From Candidatus Omnitrophota bacterium (lineage in GTDB: Bacteria > Omnitrophota > Koll11 > Aquiviventales > Aquiviventaceae): 8,058 bases of DNA. The notes beneath the pieces were generated by a model. The model did no database searches, was not told the DNA's origin, and saw only the letters and a list, made by a program, of their open reading frames with translations. Shown here piece after piece: positions 1 through 6,574 of the stretch. The stretch covers positions 1 to 8,058 of the forward strand of contig JAHFGU010000061.1 in the NCBI GenBank assembly GCA_023247285.1. The letters are read 5' to 3'. The translations under genes were made by a program, and so were the position numbers. Every line of letters starts with the position of its first letter. The first letter of the stretch is position 1.

Positions 1-1
1 G

Positions 2-1447
2 GTGTTTGCGGGGTTGGTGGGGTCGGTGGTGGCGGTGGTGTCGCTGGTGGCGTTCGTGTCGCAGGACGTGGTGGCCCGGTTCGTCGAGGTGCCGCGCTGG
101 CTGTCGAACAGCTTCGCGGCGGCGATCATCGCGGCGGTCTACGGGCCGGTGCGGAATTGGCTGGTCAACGTGACGGATCGCTACCTCTTCCAGAAGAAGT
201 ACGACTACAAGGAGCTGCTGAAGAAATTCACGGACGAGGTCATGGTGATGGTGGCCGACCTCAAGCAGCTCGTGCAGACGACGGTGGGGACGCTGTCGGA
301 CACGGTGAAGCTCGAGAGCTGCAGCCTGCTGCTGCTCGACAAGGACACGCGGCGCTATGAGCTCGTGGCCGGGCGCGGGGGAAACGGCCAGCAGTTGGTG
401 CTGGACGAGCAGGAGCCGTTCATCACGTTCCTGCGCGAGACGCACGAGCCGATCGGGCAGGACGGGGAGCTGGGCAAGGTGCGGTTCCCGGCCAGCGTCA
501 CCGACCGGATGAAGCAGCTGAAGGCGCGGCTGTGCCTGCCGCTGCACCTGCACGAGGATCTCATCGGGGTGCTGTGCCTGGGGAAGAAGAAGTCCGACGA
601 GGAGTTCACGACCGAGGATCTCGACATCCTGCAGCCGCTGGCGAAGACGCTGGCGATCGCGGTGAGCAACGCGCAGCTCTTCACGGAGCTGGCCCGCACG
701 CAGGCCGAGGCGGCGCAGAAAGAAAAGCTGGCCGTGATCGGCACGCTCTCCGCCGGGATCAACCACGAGATCTGCAACCCGCTGGGCATCGTGAAGGCGC
801 AGTGCGAGGCGTTCCTGCTCGACCAGCAGGACGGGATCCTCGTCGGGAAATCGTCGCAGGAGATCCTGGACCGGACGGCGAACATCATGCAGGTGGCGCT
901 GAAGCAGATCGACCGGGCGACCGCGATCACGCAGAAGCTCTCGAACTTCGCCAAGCCGGTGAAGGAGCCGACCGCGCAGCCGGTGTCGGTGGAGCAGGAG
1001 GTGGACGAAGTGCTCACGCTGGTCGGCCACGACCTGAAGCTCGAGCGCATCGAGGTGGTCAAGGCGATCGAGCCGGGCCTGCCGCCGATCCTCGCGGACC
1101 GCCGCCAGCTCCAGGAGGTGCTGTTCAACATCGTCCGCAACGCCGCCCAGGCGATTGTCCCGCCGGGCCGGATCACCATCCACGCGATGCCCCATGACGC
1201 GCAGGTGCGGATCGCGATCGAGGACACCGGCTCCGGCATCCCGCCGGACAAGCTGAGCAAAATCTACGACCCCTTCTTCACGACGAAGGAGCCGGGGAAA
1301 GGGACCGGGTTGGGGCTCTTCATCGTGCGGCAGATCGTGGAGCGCAACCGCGGCCGCATCTTCGTGGAGAGCACCGTCGGGAAGGGGACGGCGTTCTTCC
1401 TCGACTTCCCAGCCGCGCGGGCGACAATGGCCGGGACGCGAGCATGA
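2..1447 (+). CDS. Membrane-associated GAF sensor histidine kinase, 5' partial
   Basis: This is the C-terminal 481 codons of a sensor kinase that autophosphorylates on histidine and passes phosphate to a response regulator. Residues about 1-22 and 35-48 (window numbering) are hydrophobic and look like the last membrane helices. A GAF-like domain follows at about 85-228, then the dimerisation helix with phospho-acceptor His255 (NHEICNPL), and an HATPase_c domain at about 355-472 with N-box Asn380, G1 box DTGSG (408-412) and G2 box GTGLGL (434-439). The true start lies upstream of the window; the GTG at position 2 is simply the first in-frame codon. The catalytic half closely resembles the kinase at 2539-4668, so the missing N-terminus is probably a similar multi-helix sensor. 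Cysteine replaces the usual Arg/Lys in the HEIxNPL motif. Its stop overlaps the next start (ATGA). The receiver at 2168-2542 is the likely partner by proximity; the signal sensed is unknown. Confidence 0.93.
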   Translation: MFAGLVGSVVAVVSLVAFVSQDVVARFVEVPRWLSNSFAAAIIAAVYGPVRNWLVNVTDRYLFQKKYDYKELLKKFTDEVMVMVADLKQLVQTTVGTLSDTVKLESCSLLLLDKDTRRYELVAGRGGNGQQLVLDEQEPFITFLRETHEPIGQDGELGKVRFPASVTDRMKQLKARLCLPLHLHEDLIGVLCLGKKKSDEEFTTEDLDILQPLAKTLAIAVSNAQLFTELARTQAEAAQKEKLAVIGTLSAGINHEICNPLGIVKAQCEAFLLDQQDGILVGKSSQEILDRTANIMQVALKQIDRATAITQKLSNFAKPVKEPTAQPVSVEQEVDEVLTLVGHDLKLERIEVVKAIEPGLPPILADRRQLQEVLFNIVRNAAQAIVPPGRITIHAMPHDAQVRIAIEDTGSGIPPDKLSKIYDPFFTTKEPGKGTGLGLFIVRQIVERNRGRIFVESTVGKGTAFFLDFPAARATMAGTRA

Positions 1448-1779
1448 CGCGCAGAGACCAGGGAACGCAGCTTGTCCGGCGGGTGGTCAAACGACTGGAA
1501 CGCACCTACCGTCCCATGCAGGTTTACCTGTTCGGGTCGTACGCCTACGGGCGTCCACGACGTGACAGCGACTTGGATCTGCTCATCATCAAACAAACGA
1601 CCCAGCCCTTTTTTCGCCGGTCGTTTGCGGTACGCCGCCACGTCTTTCCTCTGCTCCGCGGGCAACCTTTTGATCCGATCGTCATGACCCCGGAAGAATT
1701 ACAGCGGAGACTCGCCAAAGGCGACCAGTTTGTGCAGGAGATGGTGACGAAAGGCAAGCTGGTGTATGGCAGGCGGTGA
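1444..1779 (+). CDS. MNT-type minimal nucleotidyltransferase (MntA-like)
   Basis: This 111-residue protein has the core of the polymerase-beta-like minimal nucleotidyltransferases. Residues 28-31 (YLFG) lead into G31-S32, then ten residues, then D43-x-D45, matching the GSx10DxD metal-binding signature of MntA-type proteins. D77 in FDPIV is a plausible third carboxylate. In known MntA/HepT modules the MNT protein is the antitoxin and transfers AMP to a tyrosine of the HEPN partner; a HEPN gene follows directly here. The start overlaps the kinase stop by four bases (ATGA) and no clear Shine-Dalgarno sequence is visible, so translation probably depends on coupling. The last 14 bases overlap the HEPN gene. 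GC content is lower than in the flanking kinase genes, with more A/T-ending codons. The family call is firm from the motif; the activity and antitoxin role are inferred from family and context. Confidence 0.9.
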   Translation: MTRRDQGTQLVRRVVKRLERTYRPMQVYLFGSYAYGRPRRDSDLDLLIIKQTTQPFFRRSFAVRRHVFPLLRGQPFDPIVMTPEELQRRLAKGDQFVQEMVTKGKLVYGRR

Positions 1780-2161
1780 CTCGCCGTATTCCGAGGACTG
1801 GTTTCGTGTTGCCGAGGAGGATCTACAGCGTGTTGGCCGGCGACTCGCAGAGGAGGACGTGGCCGATGCCGCATTTCGGTTGCAACAGGCCATCGAGAAA
1901 TGCTTAAAGGGGTTCCTCTTGTCTCGGGGTTGGCGGCTGCAGCGCATTCACGATCTCGAAGTGCTGTTGGACGAGGCGCTGCCTTATGCGCCGAAGCTGC
2001 GACGGTATCGATTGTTGTGTCAGGAAGTCGCGGCCTATTACATCGTTGAGCGCTATCCGACGCTCGAAGAGCACCCGTCGTTAGTTGAGGTACGCGCGGC
2101 CTACGGGCAGGTGCGCAAGTTGTTCGCGGATATTCGCGGTGGGATGCGGGGGCGCGGGTAG
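1766..2161 (+). CDS. HEPN domain protein, partner of the MNT protein
   Basis: This 131-residue, mainly helical protein shows the pattern of the small HEPN family (PF05168-like): DWFRVAEEDL near the start, FRLQQAIEKCLKGFLLSRG at 37-55, IHDLEVLLDEAL at 61-72, and YYIVERYP at 91-98. HEPN proteins paired with MNT proteins are often RNases or RNA-binding toxins. The active motif in that superfamily is R-x4-6-H. Two spacings here could match it, R57-x4-H62 and R96-x6-H103, but neither has the RNxxxHxY form of HepT, so RNase activity is uncertain. The gene begins inside the MNT gene, with a 14-base overlap in another frame, which signals co-translation and probably complex formation. The next gene starts seven bases after the stop. 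It may be a toxin, or an accessory subunit of a nucleotidyltransferase complex; the sequence does not decide between these. Confidence 0.87.
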   Translation: MAGGDSPYSEDWFRVAEEDLQRVGRRLAEEDVADAAFRLQQAIEKCLKGFLLSRGWRLQRIHDLEVLLDEALPYAPKLRRYRLLCQEVAAYYIVERYPTLEEHPSLVEVRAAYGQVRKLFADIRGGMRGRG

Positions 2162-2167
2162 CCTCGG

Positions 2168-2542
2168 ATGGCGGGCCGCGCGCTGGTGGCGATCGACGAC
2201 GAGGCGGAATTCACCACGACGATCGCGCAGTTCTTCGGCGCGCGGGGCTATGACGTGCACGTGGCCCTCACCGGTCCTTCGGGGCTGGCCCTCGTGGACG
2301 CGCACCGGCCGCCGGTGGTGCTGGTGGATCTGAAGCTGCCCGGCATGGACGGCGATGAGCTGCTGCAGCGGATCCGGCAGGCCTACCCGGAGACGAAGGT
2401 GATCATCATCACCGCCTACAATGACGGCGGCAAGACCCGGGACCGGCTGCTGGCCCTCGGCGCCTTCGCCCACTTCGATAAGCCCCTTTCCTCGCTGCGC
2501 GACCTCTCCGAGGCCGTCGGCCGCGGGTACCCGCCGCGATGA
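2168..2542 (+). CDS. Single-domain response regulator (receiver only)
   Basis: A complete CheY-like receiver of 124 residues with no output domain. The acidic pair D10-D11 binds Mg2+, D54 in VLVDLKLPGMDG is the phospho-acceptor, T82 in IITAY is the switch threonine and K105 in FDKP is the conserved lysine, so it should be phosphorylatable. The ATG is close to the HEPN stop (TAG at 2159-2161), and its own stop overlaps the start of the next kinase (ATGA at 2539-2542), so it is translationally coupled to that kinase. Such stand-alone receivers act either by protein-protein contact or as phosphate shuttles or sinks between kinases. Placed between two kinases and upstream of a second receiver, it could connect or balance them. 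No Hpt protein is visible, so a full phosphorelay cannot be claimed. Confidence 0.93.
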   Translation: MAGRALVAIDDEAEFTTTIAQFFGARGYDVHVALTGPSGLALVDAHRPPVVLVDLKLPGMDGDELLQRIRQAYPETKVIIITAYNDGGKTRDRLLALGAFAHFDKPLSSLRDLSEAVGRGYPPR

Positions 2543-4668
2543 CGACCCTGTTCGCGATCTCCGGCGCGCTCATCGCGATCTCCTGCACGATCATGGCCGG
2601 CCTGGTGTATTTCACCAACCGCGCGGAGCGGGTCAACCGCTTGTGGGCGAGCCTCTGCCTCGCGGTGAGCCTCTGGGGCTTCGGCATGATGCTGGTGGCC
2701 GGGGCGAGGGAACCGGGCGTTGCGCTGACCTGCTGGCGGCTGATTTACCTCGGGGTCGTCTTCATCCCGGCGCTCTTCTACCATTTCGTCCTGGCCTTCA
2801 CGGAGCAGCGCCGCGCTCAGATGCTCGGTGGCGCCTATGCGGTGGCAGGGCTGTTCGTCGCCGGGGTCGCGACGCGGTGGTTCATCCCAGCGGTGCGGCC
2901 GGCCTTTGGCTTGTACTACAAGACGCCCGGCCCGCTGTACCATCTGTTCGTCTTCTTCTTCCTCGGCATGGCGGTCCTCAGCTACCTCGAGCTCTGGCGG
3001 TTCCTGCGCGCGGCCAAGTCCAGGCCGCAGCGGCAGCTGGTCCGGTGGCTGATCATCGGCACGGCGATCGGGTTCGCGGGCGGCGCCACCGCCTTCCTGC
3101 CGGCGTACGGGATCAACGTGTTCCCGTACGGCAACTTCGCGCTGCCGCTGTTTCCGCTCATCATGGTGTACGCGTTCCTGCGGCACCGGCTGATGGACGT
3201 GAACCGGGCGGTGGCCCGGCTGGTCACGTTCCTGCTCATCTACGTCTTTGTCATTGGCACGCCGATCTTCCTAGGCTACTACTATCGCCCGCTGTGGGCG
3301 GCCGTGCTCGGCGAGTGGTGGTGGGTGGCCCCCCTCATGCTCATGGGGCTGCTCGCCTCGGCCAGCCCGGTGGCGTTCGTCACGCTCAGCCGCGAGTTGG
3401 AGCAGCAGCTCTGGCAGACGCAGCGCCGGTACCACCGGACGCTGATTGCCGCCTCCGCCGGCATGACGCGCATCAAGGACCTGCGGCGGCTCTGCGGGAT
3501 CATCACGCACATGGTCAACCGCACCGTCGGGCTCACGAATGCGCTCCTCTTCCTCTATGACCCGAAGGAGCAGCGCTACGCCCTTTCGGCGGTGCGGTAT
3601 CCGTCGCTGACGCCCTCGACGCTGACCGTGGCGCAGGATGCGCCGCTCATCCGCTACCTCCAGGACACGAAGGACCTCATCCTGCTGACCGAGCTGCAAG
3701 CGCAGGTGGAGGCGCGGCGGGCGGAGGCCCGCGGCGCGGCGGCCGCGGCGATTTACGAGTGGATGCGCAAGCTCGAGGGGCGGCTGATCGTGCCGAGCTT
3801 CTCGAACGACCGGCTGCTCGCGTTCCTGGTGCTCGGGGCCAAGCGCTCGGGCGAGCCGTATGCCATCGACGACATCGCGATCTTCTCCGGGCTGGCGAAC
3901 CAGGCGGCGCTGGCGATCGAGAACGCGATGGTGTTCGAGGAGCTGAAGACCAACGAGATCCTCATCGCGCAGTCGGAGAAGCTGGCCAGCCTGGGGCAGC
4001 TCGCCTCGGGCATGGCGCACGAGATCCACAACCCGCTGACGATCATCTCCGGCGAGGCGCAGCTCTTCCTCGAGCGCTTCAAGCAGCAGGACCCCAAGGT
4101 GGACGCGCTGCTGGCGAGCATCATCGAGGAGTGCAAGCGCGCCGCGGACATCACGCGGCGCATCCTGCGCTTCGCCAAGCCGGCGGCGGCGGAGCTCGCC
4201 CCGGTGGACCTGAAGACCGCGGTGGAGGAAAGCCTGACGCTGGCCGGCTACCAGGTGCGGCTCGAGCGGGTGGAGCGGCGGGTGGATGTGCCGGACAACC
4301 TGCCCAAGGTCCGCAGCAACCAGAACCAGCTCCAGGAGGTGCTGCTCAACCTCATCCTCAACGCCTGCCAGGCCATGGGCGAGAAGGGCGGCACGCTCCT
4401 GGTGTCAGCCCGGCAAAACGATGCGACCGTCGTGCTCAAGGTGGAAGACAACGGCCCCGGCATTTCGCCCGGCACCCTCCGCAAGATCTTCGACCCGTTT
4501 TACACGACGAAGGCCTCGGGGACCGGCCTGGGGCTGTTCGTGACCCAGCGGATCATCAAGTCCCACGGCGGCACGATCGACGTCAATTCCATGGAGGGAG
4601 CAGGGACATGCTTCACGATCCATCTGCCGATCTGGAGCCCTTCGGGGACGGCGACCAACGTAAATTAG
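2539..4668 (+). CDS. Sensor histidine kinase, 7TM-GAF-HisKA-HATPase
   Basis: This 709-residue membrane sensor kinase appears intact. The first ~275 residues hold about nine hydrophobic stretches; the first seven (to about residue 215, with WASLCLAVSLWGFGMML at 36-52 and YHFVLAFTE at 81-89) match the N-terminal 7TM sensor region of histidine kinases. A GAF-like domain occupies about 300-465, with an Ala-rich stretch around 390-405. His494 in MAHEIHNPL is the phospho-acceptor. The ATPase domain has N-box Asn608, G1 box DNGPGI (637-642) and G2 box GTGLGL (661-666). The start is fixed by the four-base overlap with the receiver stop. The catalytic region is paralogous to the kinase at 2-1447. The receiver/HD-GYP gene follows after 44 bases and is a natural target, though crosstalk with the receiver-only protein is equally possible. 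The ligand is unknown; this sensor type often responds to small or membrane-derived signals. Confidence 0.94.
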   Translation: MTTLFAISGALIAISCTIMAGLVYFTNRAERVNRLWASLCLAVSLWGFGMMLVAGAREPGVALTCWRLIYLGVVFIPALFYHFVLAFTEQRRAQMLGGAYAVAGLFVAGVATRWFIPAVRPAFGLYYKTPGPLYHLFVFFFLGMAVLSYLELWRFLRAAKSRPQRQLVRWLIIGTAIGFAGGATAFLPAYGINVFPYGNFALPLFPLIMVYAFLRHRLMDVNRAVARLVTFLLIYVFVIGTPIFLGYYYRPLWAAVLGEWWWVAPLMLMGLLASASPVAFVTLSRELEQQLWQTQRRYHRTLIAASAGMTRIKDLRRLCGIITHMVNRTVGLTNALLFLYDPKEQRYALSAVRYPSLTPSTLTVAQDAPLIRYLQDTKDLILLTELQAQVEARRAEARGAAAAAIYEWMRKLEGRLIVPSFSNDRLLAFLVLGAKRSGEPYAIDDIAIFSGLANQAALAIENAMVFEELKTNEILIAQSEKLASLGQLASGMAHEIHNPLTIISGEAQLFLERFKQQDPKVDALLASIIEECKRAADITRRILRFAKPAAAELAPVDLKTAVEESLTLAGYQVRLERVERRVDVPDNLPKVRSNQNQLQEVLLNLILNACQAMGEKGGTLLVSARQNDATVVLKVEDNGPGISPGTLRKIFDPFYTTKASGTGLGLFVTQRIIKSHGGTIDVNSMEGAGTCFTIHLPIWSPSGTATNVN

Positions 4669-4700
4669 TGGCTGTTCTTGGATTGGTCAGGTAAAGTTGT

Positions 4701-4708
4701 AGGCGAGG
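4701..4708 (+). promoter_or_regulatory. Weak Shine-Dalgarno-like site of the HD-GYP gene
   Basis: AGGCGAGG ends four bases before the ATG at 4713, the first in-frame ATG after the upstream stop. It supports this start because the receiver fold begins immediately at residue 2. The rest of the gap (4669-4700) contains no hairpin or clear promoter. Confidence 0.5.
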
Positions 4709-4712
4709 CGCT

Positions 4713-5747
4713 ATGGTTAAGCTGCTGGTGGCGGACGACGAACAAAAGATCTGCCGGCTCCTGGAGACCTTCTTCGCGGAGCGCGGCTTCAGCGTGCTCG
4801 TCGCGAACGACGGCGAGGCCGCCATCTCCTGCATCCGCACGGAGCGGCCTCATCTGGTCCTGCTGGACCTCCACATGCCGGGGCTGGACGGCTTCGACGT
4901 GATTAAGGAAGCCCGCGCGGTCGATAACACGATCAAGATCATCGTCATCACCGCCATAGAAGATGAAGAGACCCTCGAGCGGGTCAAGTCGCTTGGCGCG
5001 GCGGATTATGTGATCAAGCCATTCAGCTTGGAGTACTTGCAAGAAGAGGTGCTGACGAAAGTGAGCACCTCGCTCTACGAAGACCTCCGCACGGCCAATG
5101 AGGAGCTCAAGAAGCGGCTCGAGGAGCTGCGCCAGGTCACGCGCGGCATCGTCTCCGCCTTCTCGATGGTGATTTCCAAGATCGACCCGCACTACACCCA
5201 TGAGCACGTGTCGCGCACGATGGAGTACGCCAGCAAAATCATCACGCGGCTCACCGAGCAGGGCGTCTCCTTCGGCGGGATCCCGGAGGAGCTGCTGCTG
5301 GCCGGCATCCTCTTGCACGATGTGGGCAAGATCTTCACGCCCAAGGAGATCCTGTTCAAGCCGGGGCCGCTCACGGACGAGGAATGGAAGATCATGCGCC
5401 GGCATCCGGTGGACGGCGCTGAGATCCTGGAGCAGATCGCCGGGCTGCAGGAGATGGCCAAGATCGTCCGGTCCCACCAGGAAGCCTACAACGGCACGGG
5501 ATATCCGGACGGGCTGAAGGGCGACCAAATCTCGATCGGGGCGCGGATCGCGACCGCAGTGGACGCGTTCGACGCCATGATCACGGACCGGCCCTACCGC
5601 AAGGGCATGCCGATCGACAAGGCGCTCGATGAGCTGCGGCGCAACCGCGGGGTCCAGTTCGATCCGCTCGTCGTGGACACCATGCTCGAGCTCTACCGGG
5701 ACGGCATTCTGCTGCCGCACCCCCCGAAAAACGGGGACAGCCACTAA
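4713..5747 (+). CDS. Receiver/HD-GYP response regulator, predicted c-di-GMP phosphodiesterase (RpfG-like)
   Basis: This 344-residue cytoplasmic protein joins a receiver to an HD-GYP phosphodiesterase. In the receiver, D8-D9 bind metal, D52 (LLDLHMPGLDG) accepts phosphate, and T80 and K102 complete the switch. A charged helix at about 115-142 (KKRLEELR) is probably a coiled-coil linker. The HD-GYP domain covers about 145-340: H165, the H202-D203 pair in LLHDVGK, H231, H255 within HQEAYNGTGYPDG (255-267), and D284/D287 in VDAFDAM. HD-GYP enzymes linearise cyclic di-GMP to pGpG or GMP and so lower its level, affecting motility, biofilm or virulence traits. The second His of the usual HHE is Gln256, suggesting a two-metal rather than three-metal site. 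A modest purine-rich site (AGGCGAGG, 4701-4708) precedes the ATG. The 44-base gap from the upstream kinase shows no convincing promoter, so it is probably the last gene of the signalling operon. Confidence 0.93.
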   Translation: MVKLLVADDEQKICRLLETFFAERGFSVLVANDGEAAISCIRTERPHLVLLDLHMPGLDGFDVIKEARAVDNTIKIIVITAIEDEETLERVKSLGAADYVIKPFSLEYLQEEVLTKVSTSLYEDLRTANEELKKRLEELRQVTRGIVSAFSMVISKIDPHYTHEHVSRTMEYASKIITRLTEQGVSFGGIPEELLLAGILLHDVGKIFTPKEILFKPGPLTDEEWKIMRRHPVDGAEILEQIAGLQEMAKIVRSHQEAYNGTGYPDGLKGDQISIGARIATAVDAFDAMITDRPYRKGMPIDKALDELRRNRGVQFDPLVVDTMLELYRDGILLPHPPKNGDSH

Positions 5748-5762
5748 GCCCTCTGTTATAAT
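5734..5762 (+). promoter_or_regulatory. Predicted extended -10 sigma-70 promoter upstream of fabG
   Basis: A perfect TATAAT at 5757-5762 is preceded by TGT (5754-5756), giving the extended -10 form TGnTATAAT. A partial -35, GGGACA (5734-5739, four of six matches to TTGACA), lies exactly 17 bp upstream. AT-rich consensus hexamers are unlikely by chance in DNA this GC-rich. Transcription would begin near 5769-5771, separating the fatty acid genes from the signalling operon. The -35 lies within the last codons of the HD-GYP gene. It is a prediction from sequence only. Confidence 0.7.
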
Positions 5763-5772
5763 GCCGCCCGCG

Positions 5773-6564
5773 ATGACCACGCCTGGCCCTGCGGCCACCG
5801 AGGTGTCCCGAATCAGCTCCCCGTTTTCCCTGGCCAACCAGGTCGCCGTCATCACCGGCGGGGCGCGGGGCATTGGGCGGGAGATCGCGCTGGCCTTCGC
5901 CCGGGCCGGCGCGGACGTGGCCCTCTTCGACATCAACCCCCAGCAGCTCGAGCAGACCACCGGCGAGCTGCGCGGGCTGGGCCGCCGGGCCGAGGGGATT
6001 CCGGTCGACGTCACCGACGGAAAACAGGTCGAGGACGGCGTGGCGAAAGTGCTTGACAAGCTAGGTCGGATCGATATACTCATCAACAACGCTGGCATCA
6101 CCAAGGATGGATTGTTGATCCGCATGGATGATGCGCAGTGGGATCGCGTGCTCACGATCAATCTCAAGGGCACATTCTTGTGCACCCGCGTTGTCGCCCG
6201 GCATCTGCTGAAGCAGCGGCGCGGGCGCATCGTGAGCATCGCATCGATCGTGGGTCTCATTGGCAACCCAGGGCAGGCCAACTACGCCGCATCCAAGGCC
6301 GGCATCATCGGGTTCACGAAGGCCGTAGCGAAGGAGCTGGCCAGCCGGGGTGTGACCTGTAACGCCATCGCGCCCGGGTTCATCAAGACCGAGATGACGG
6401 ACGCGCTGCCGGAGCGGGCGCGGCAGCGGCTCCAAGAAGCGATCCCGATGGGGACGCTGGGGGAGCCGGCGGACGTGGCGCAGGCGGCGCTGTTTTTGGT
6501 CAGCGATGCCGCGCGGTACATCACCGGGCACGTGCTGGTGGTGGACGGCGGCCTCGCGATGTAG
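5773..6564 (+). CDS. fabG: 3-oxoacyl-[acyl-carrier-protein] reductase (FabG)
   Basis: FabG uses NADPH to reduce 3-ketoacyl-ACP to 3-hydroxyacyl-ACP, the first reduction of each elongation cycle in type II fatty acid synthesis. It is a short-chain dehydrogenase of 263 residues from this ATG. It has the cofactor glycine motif TGGARGIG (28-35), INNAG, and catalytic Ser158, Tyr171 and Lys175 in the family's S-x12-YxxxK spacing, ending in the typical VVDGGLAM. The usual FabG core starts around [13 protein letters not shown] (residue 18 on), so this start adds roughly 17 non-conserved residues. A GTG at 5803 (253 residues) is an alternative closer to family length. An ATG at 5761 is unlikely because it lies within the predicted -10 box. 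No Shine-Dalgarno precedes 5773, and the predicted transcription start is only about 2-4 bases upstream. Other short-chain dehydrogenases look similar, but the acpP and fabF neighbours make FabG secure. Confidence 0.95.
   Translation: MTTPGPAATEVSRISSPFSLANQVAVITGGARGIGREIALAFARAGADVALFDINPQQLEQTTGELRGLGRRAEGIPVDVTDGKQVEDGVAKVLDKLGRIDILINNAGITKDGLLIRMDDAQWDRVLTINLKGTFLCTRVVARHLLKQRRGRIVSIASIVGLIGNPGQANYAASKAGIIGFTKAVAKELASRGVTCNAIAPGFIKTEMTDALPERARQRLQEAIPMGTLGEPADVAQAALFLVSDAARYITGHVLVVDGGLAM
6053..6080 (+). promoter_or_regulatory. Predicted sigma-70 promoter inside fabG, likely serving acpP-fabF
   Basis: A perfect -35 TTGACA (6053-6058) and a five-of-six -10 TATACT (6075-6080) are separated by 16 bp within the fabG reading frame. 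The overlapped codons include CTA and ATA, which are uncommon in these GC-rich genes, so the bases may be kept for promoter function rather than coding. Transcription would start near 6087, about 500 bases upstream of acpP, giving a second dose of acpP-fabF message without full fabG. The activity is inferred; a chance match is possible but the score is high for this composition. Confidence 0.6.
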
Positions 6565-6574
6565 ATCGCAGACG

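Noticed and set aside
1105..1123. 19-base repeat shared with 4326-4344, containing AGGAGGTG
   Set aside because: It encodes the conserved N-box (QLQEVL) of two paralogous kinases, so it reflects homology rather than a mobile repeat or a true ribosome-binding site.
355..1260. Minus-strand 301-codon frame opposite the first kinase
   Set aside because: It is Ser/Arg-rich, has no recognisable domain, and is fully covered by the kinase GAF and catalytic regions.
3254..3285. Possible promoter TTGGCA ... TACTAT inside the second kinase
   Set aside because: The spacing is 20 bp and the -10 matches only four of six positions; it encodes conserved membrane-helix residues.
2421..3560. Plus-strand 379-codon frame overlapping the second kinase
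   Set aside because: It is out of frame with the 7TM region of the kinase and is an Arg/Ala/Pro-rich shadow with no domain.
4669..4712. Gap between the second kinase and the HD-GYP gene examined for a promoter or terminator
   Set aside because: No hairpin and no properly spaced hexamer pair is visible; it looks like a simple operon spacer with a weak ribosome-binding site.
4665..6281. Long minus-strand open frame (538 codons) opposite the HD-GYP gene and fabG
   Set aside because: It lies antisense to two proteins with complete catalytic motifs, its translation is low complexity and rich in Arg, Ser and Pro, and it has no family motif. Long antisense frames are expected in GC-rich DNA.
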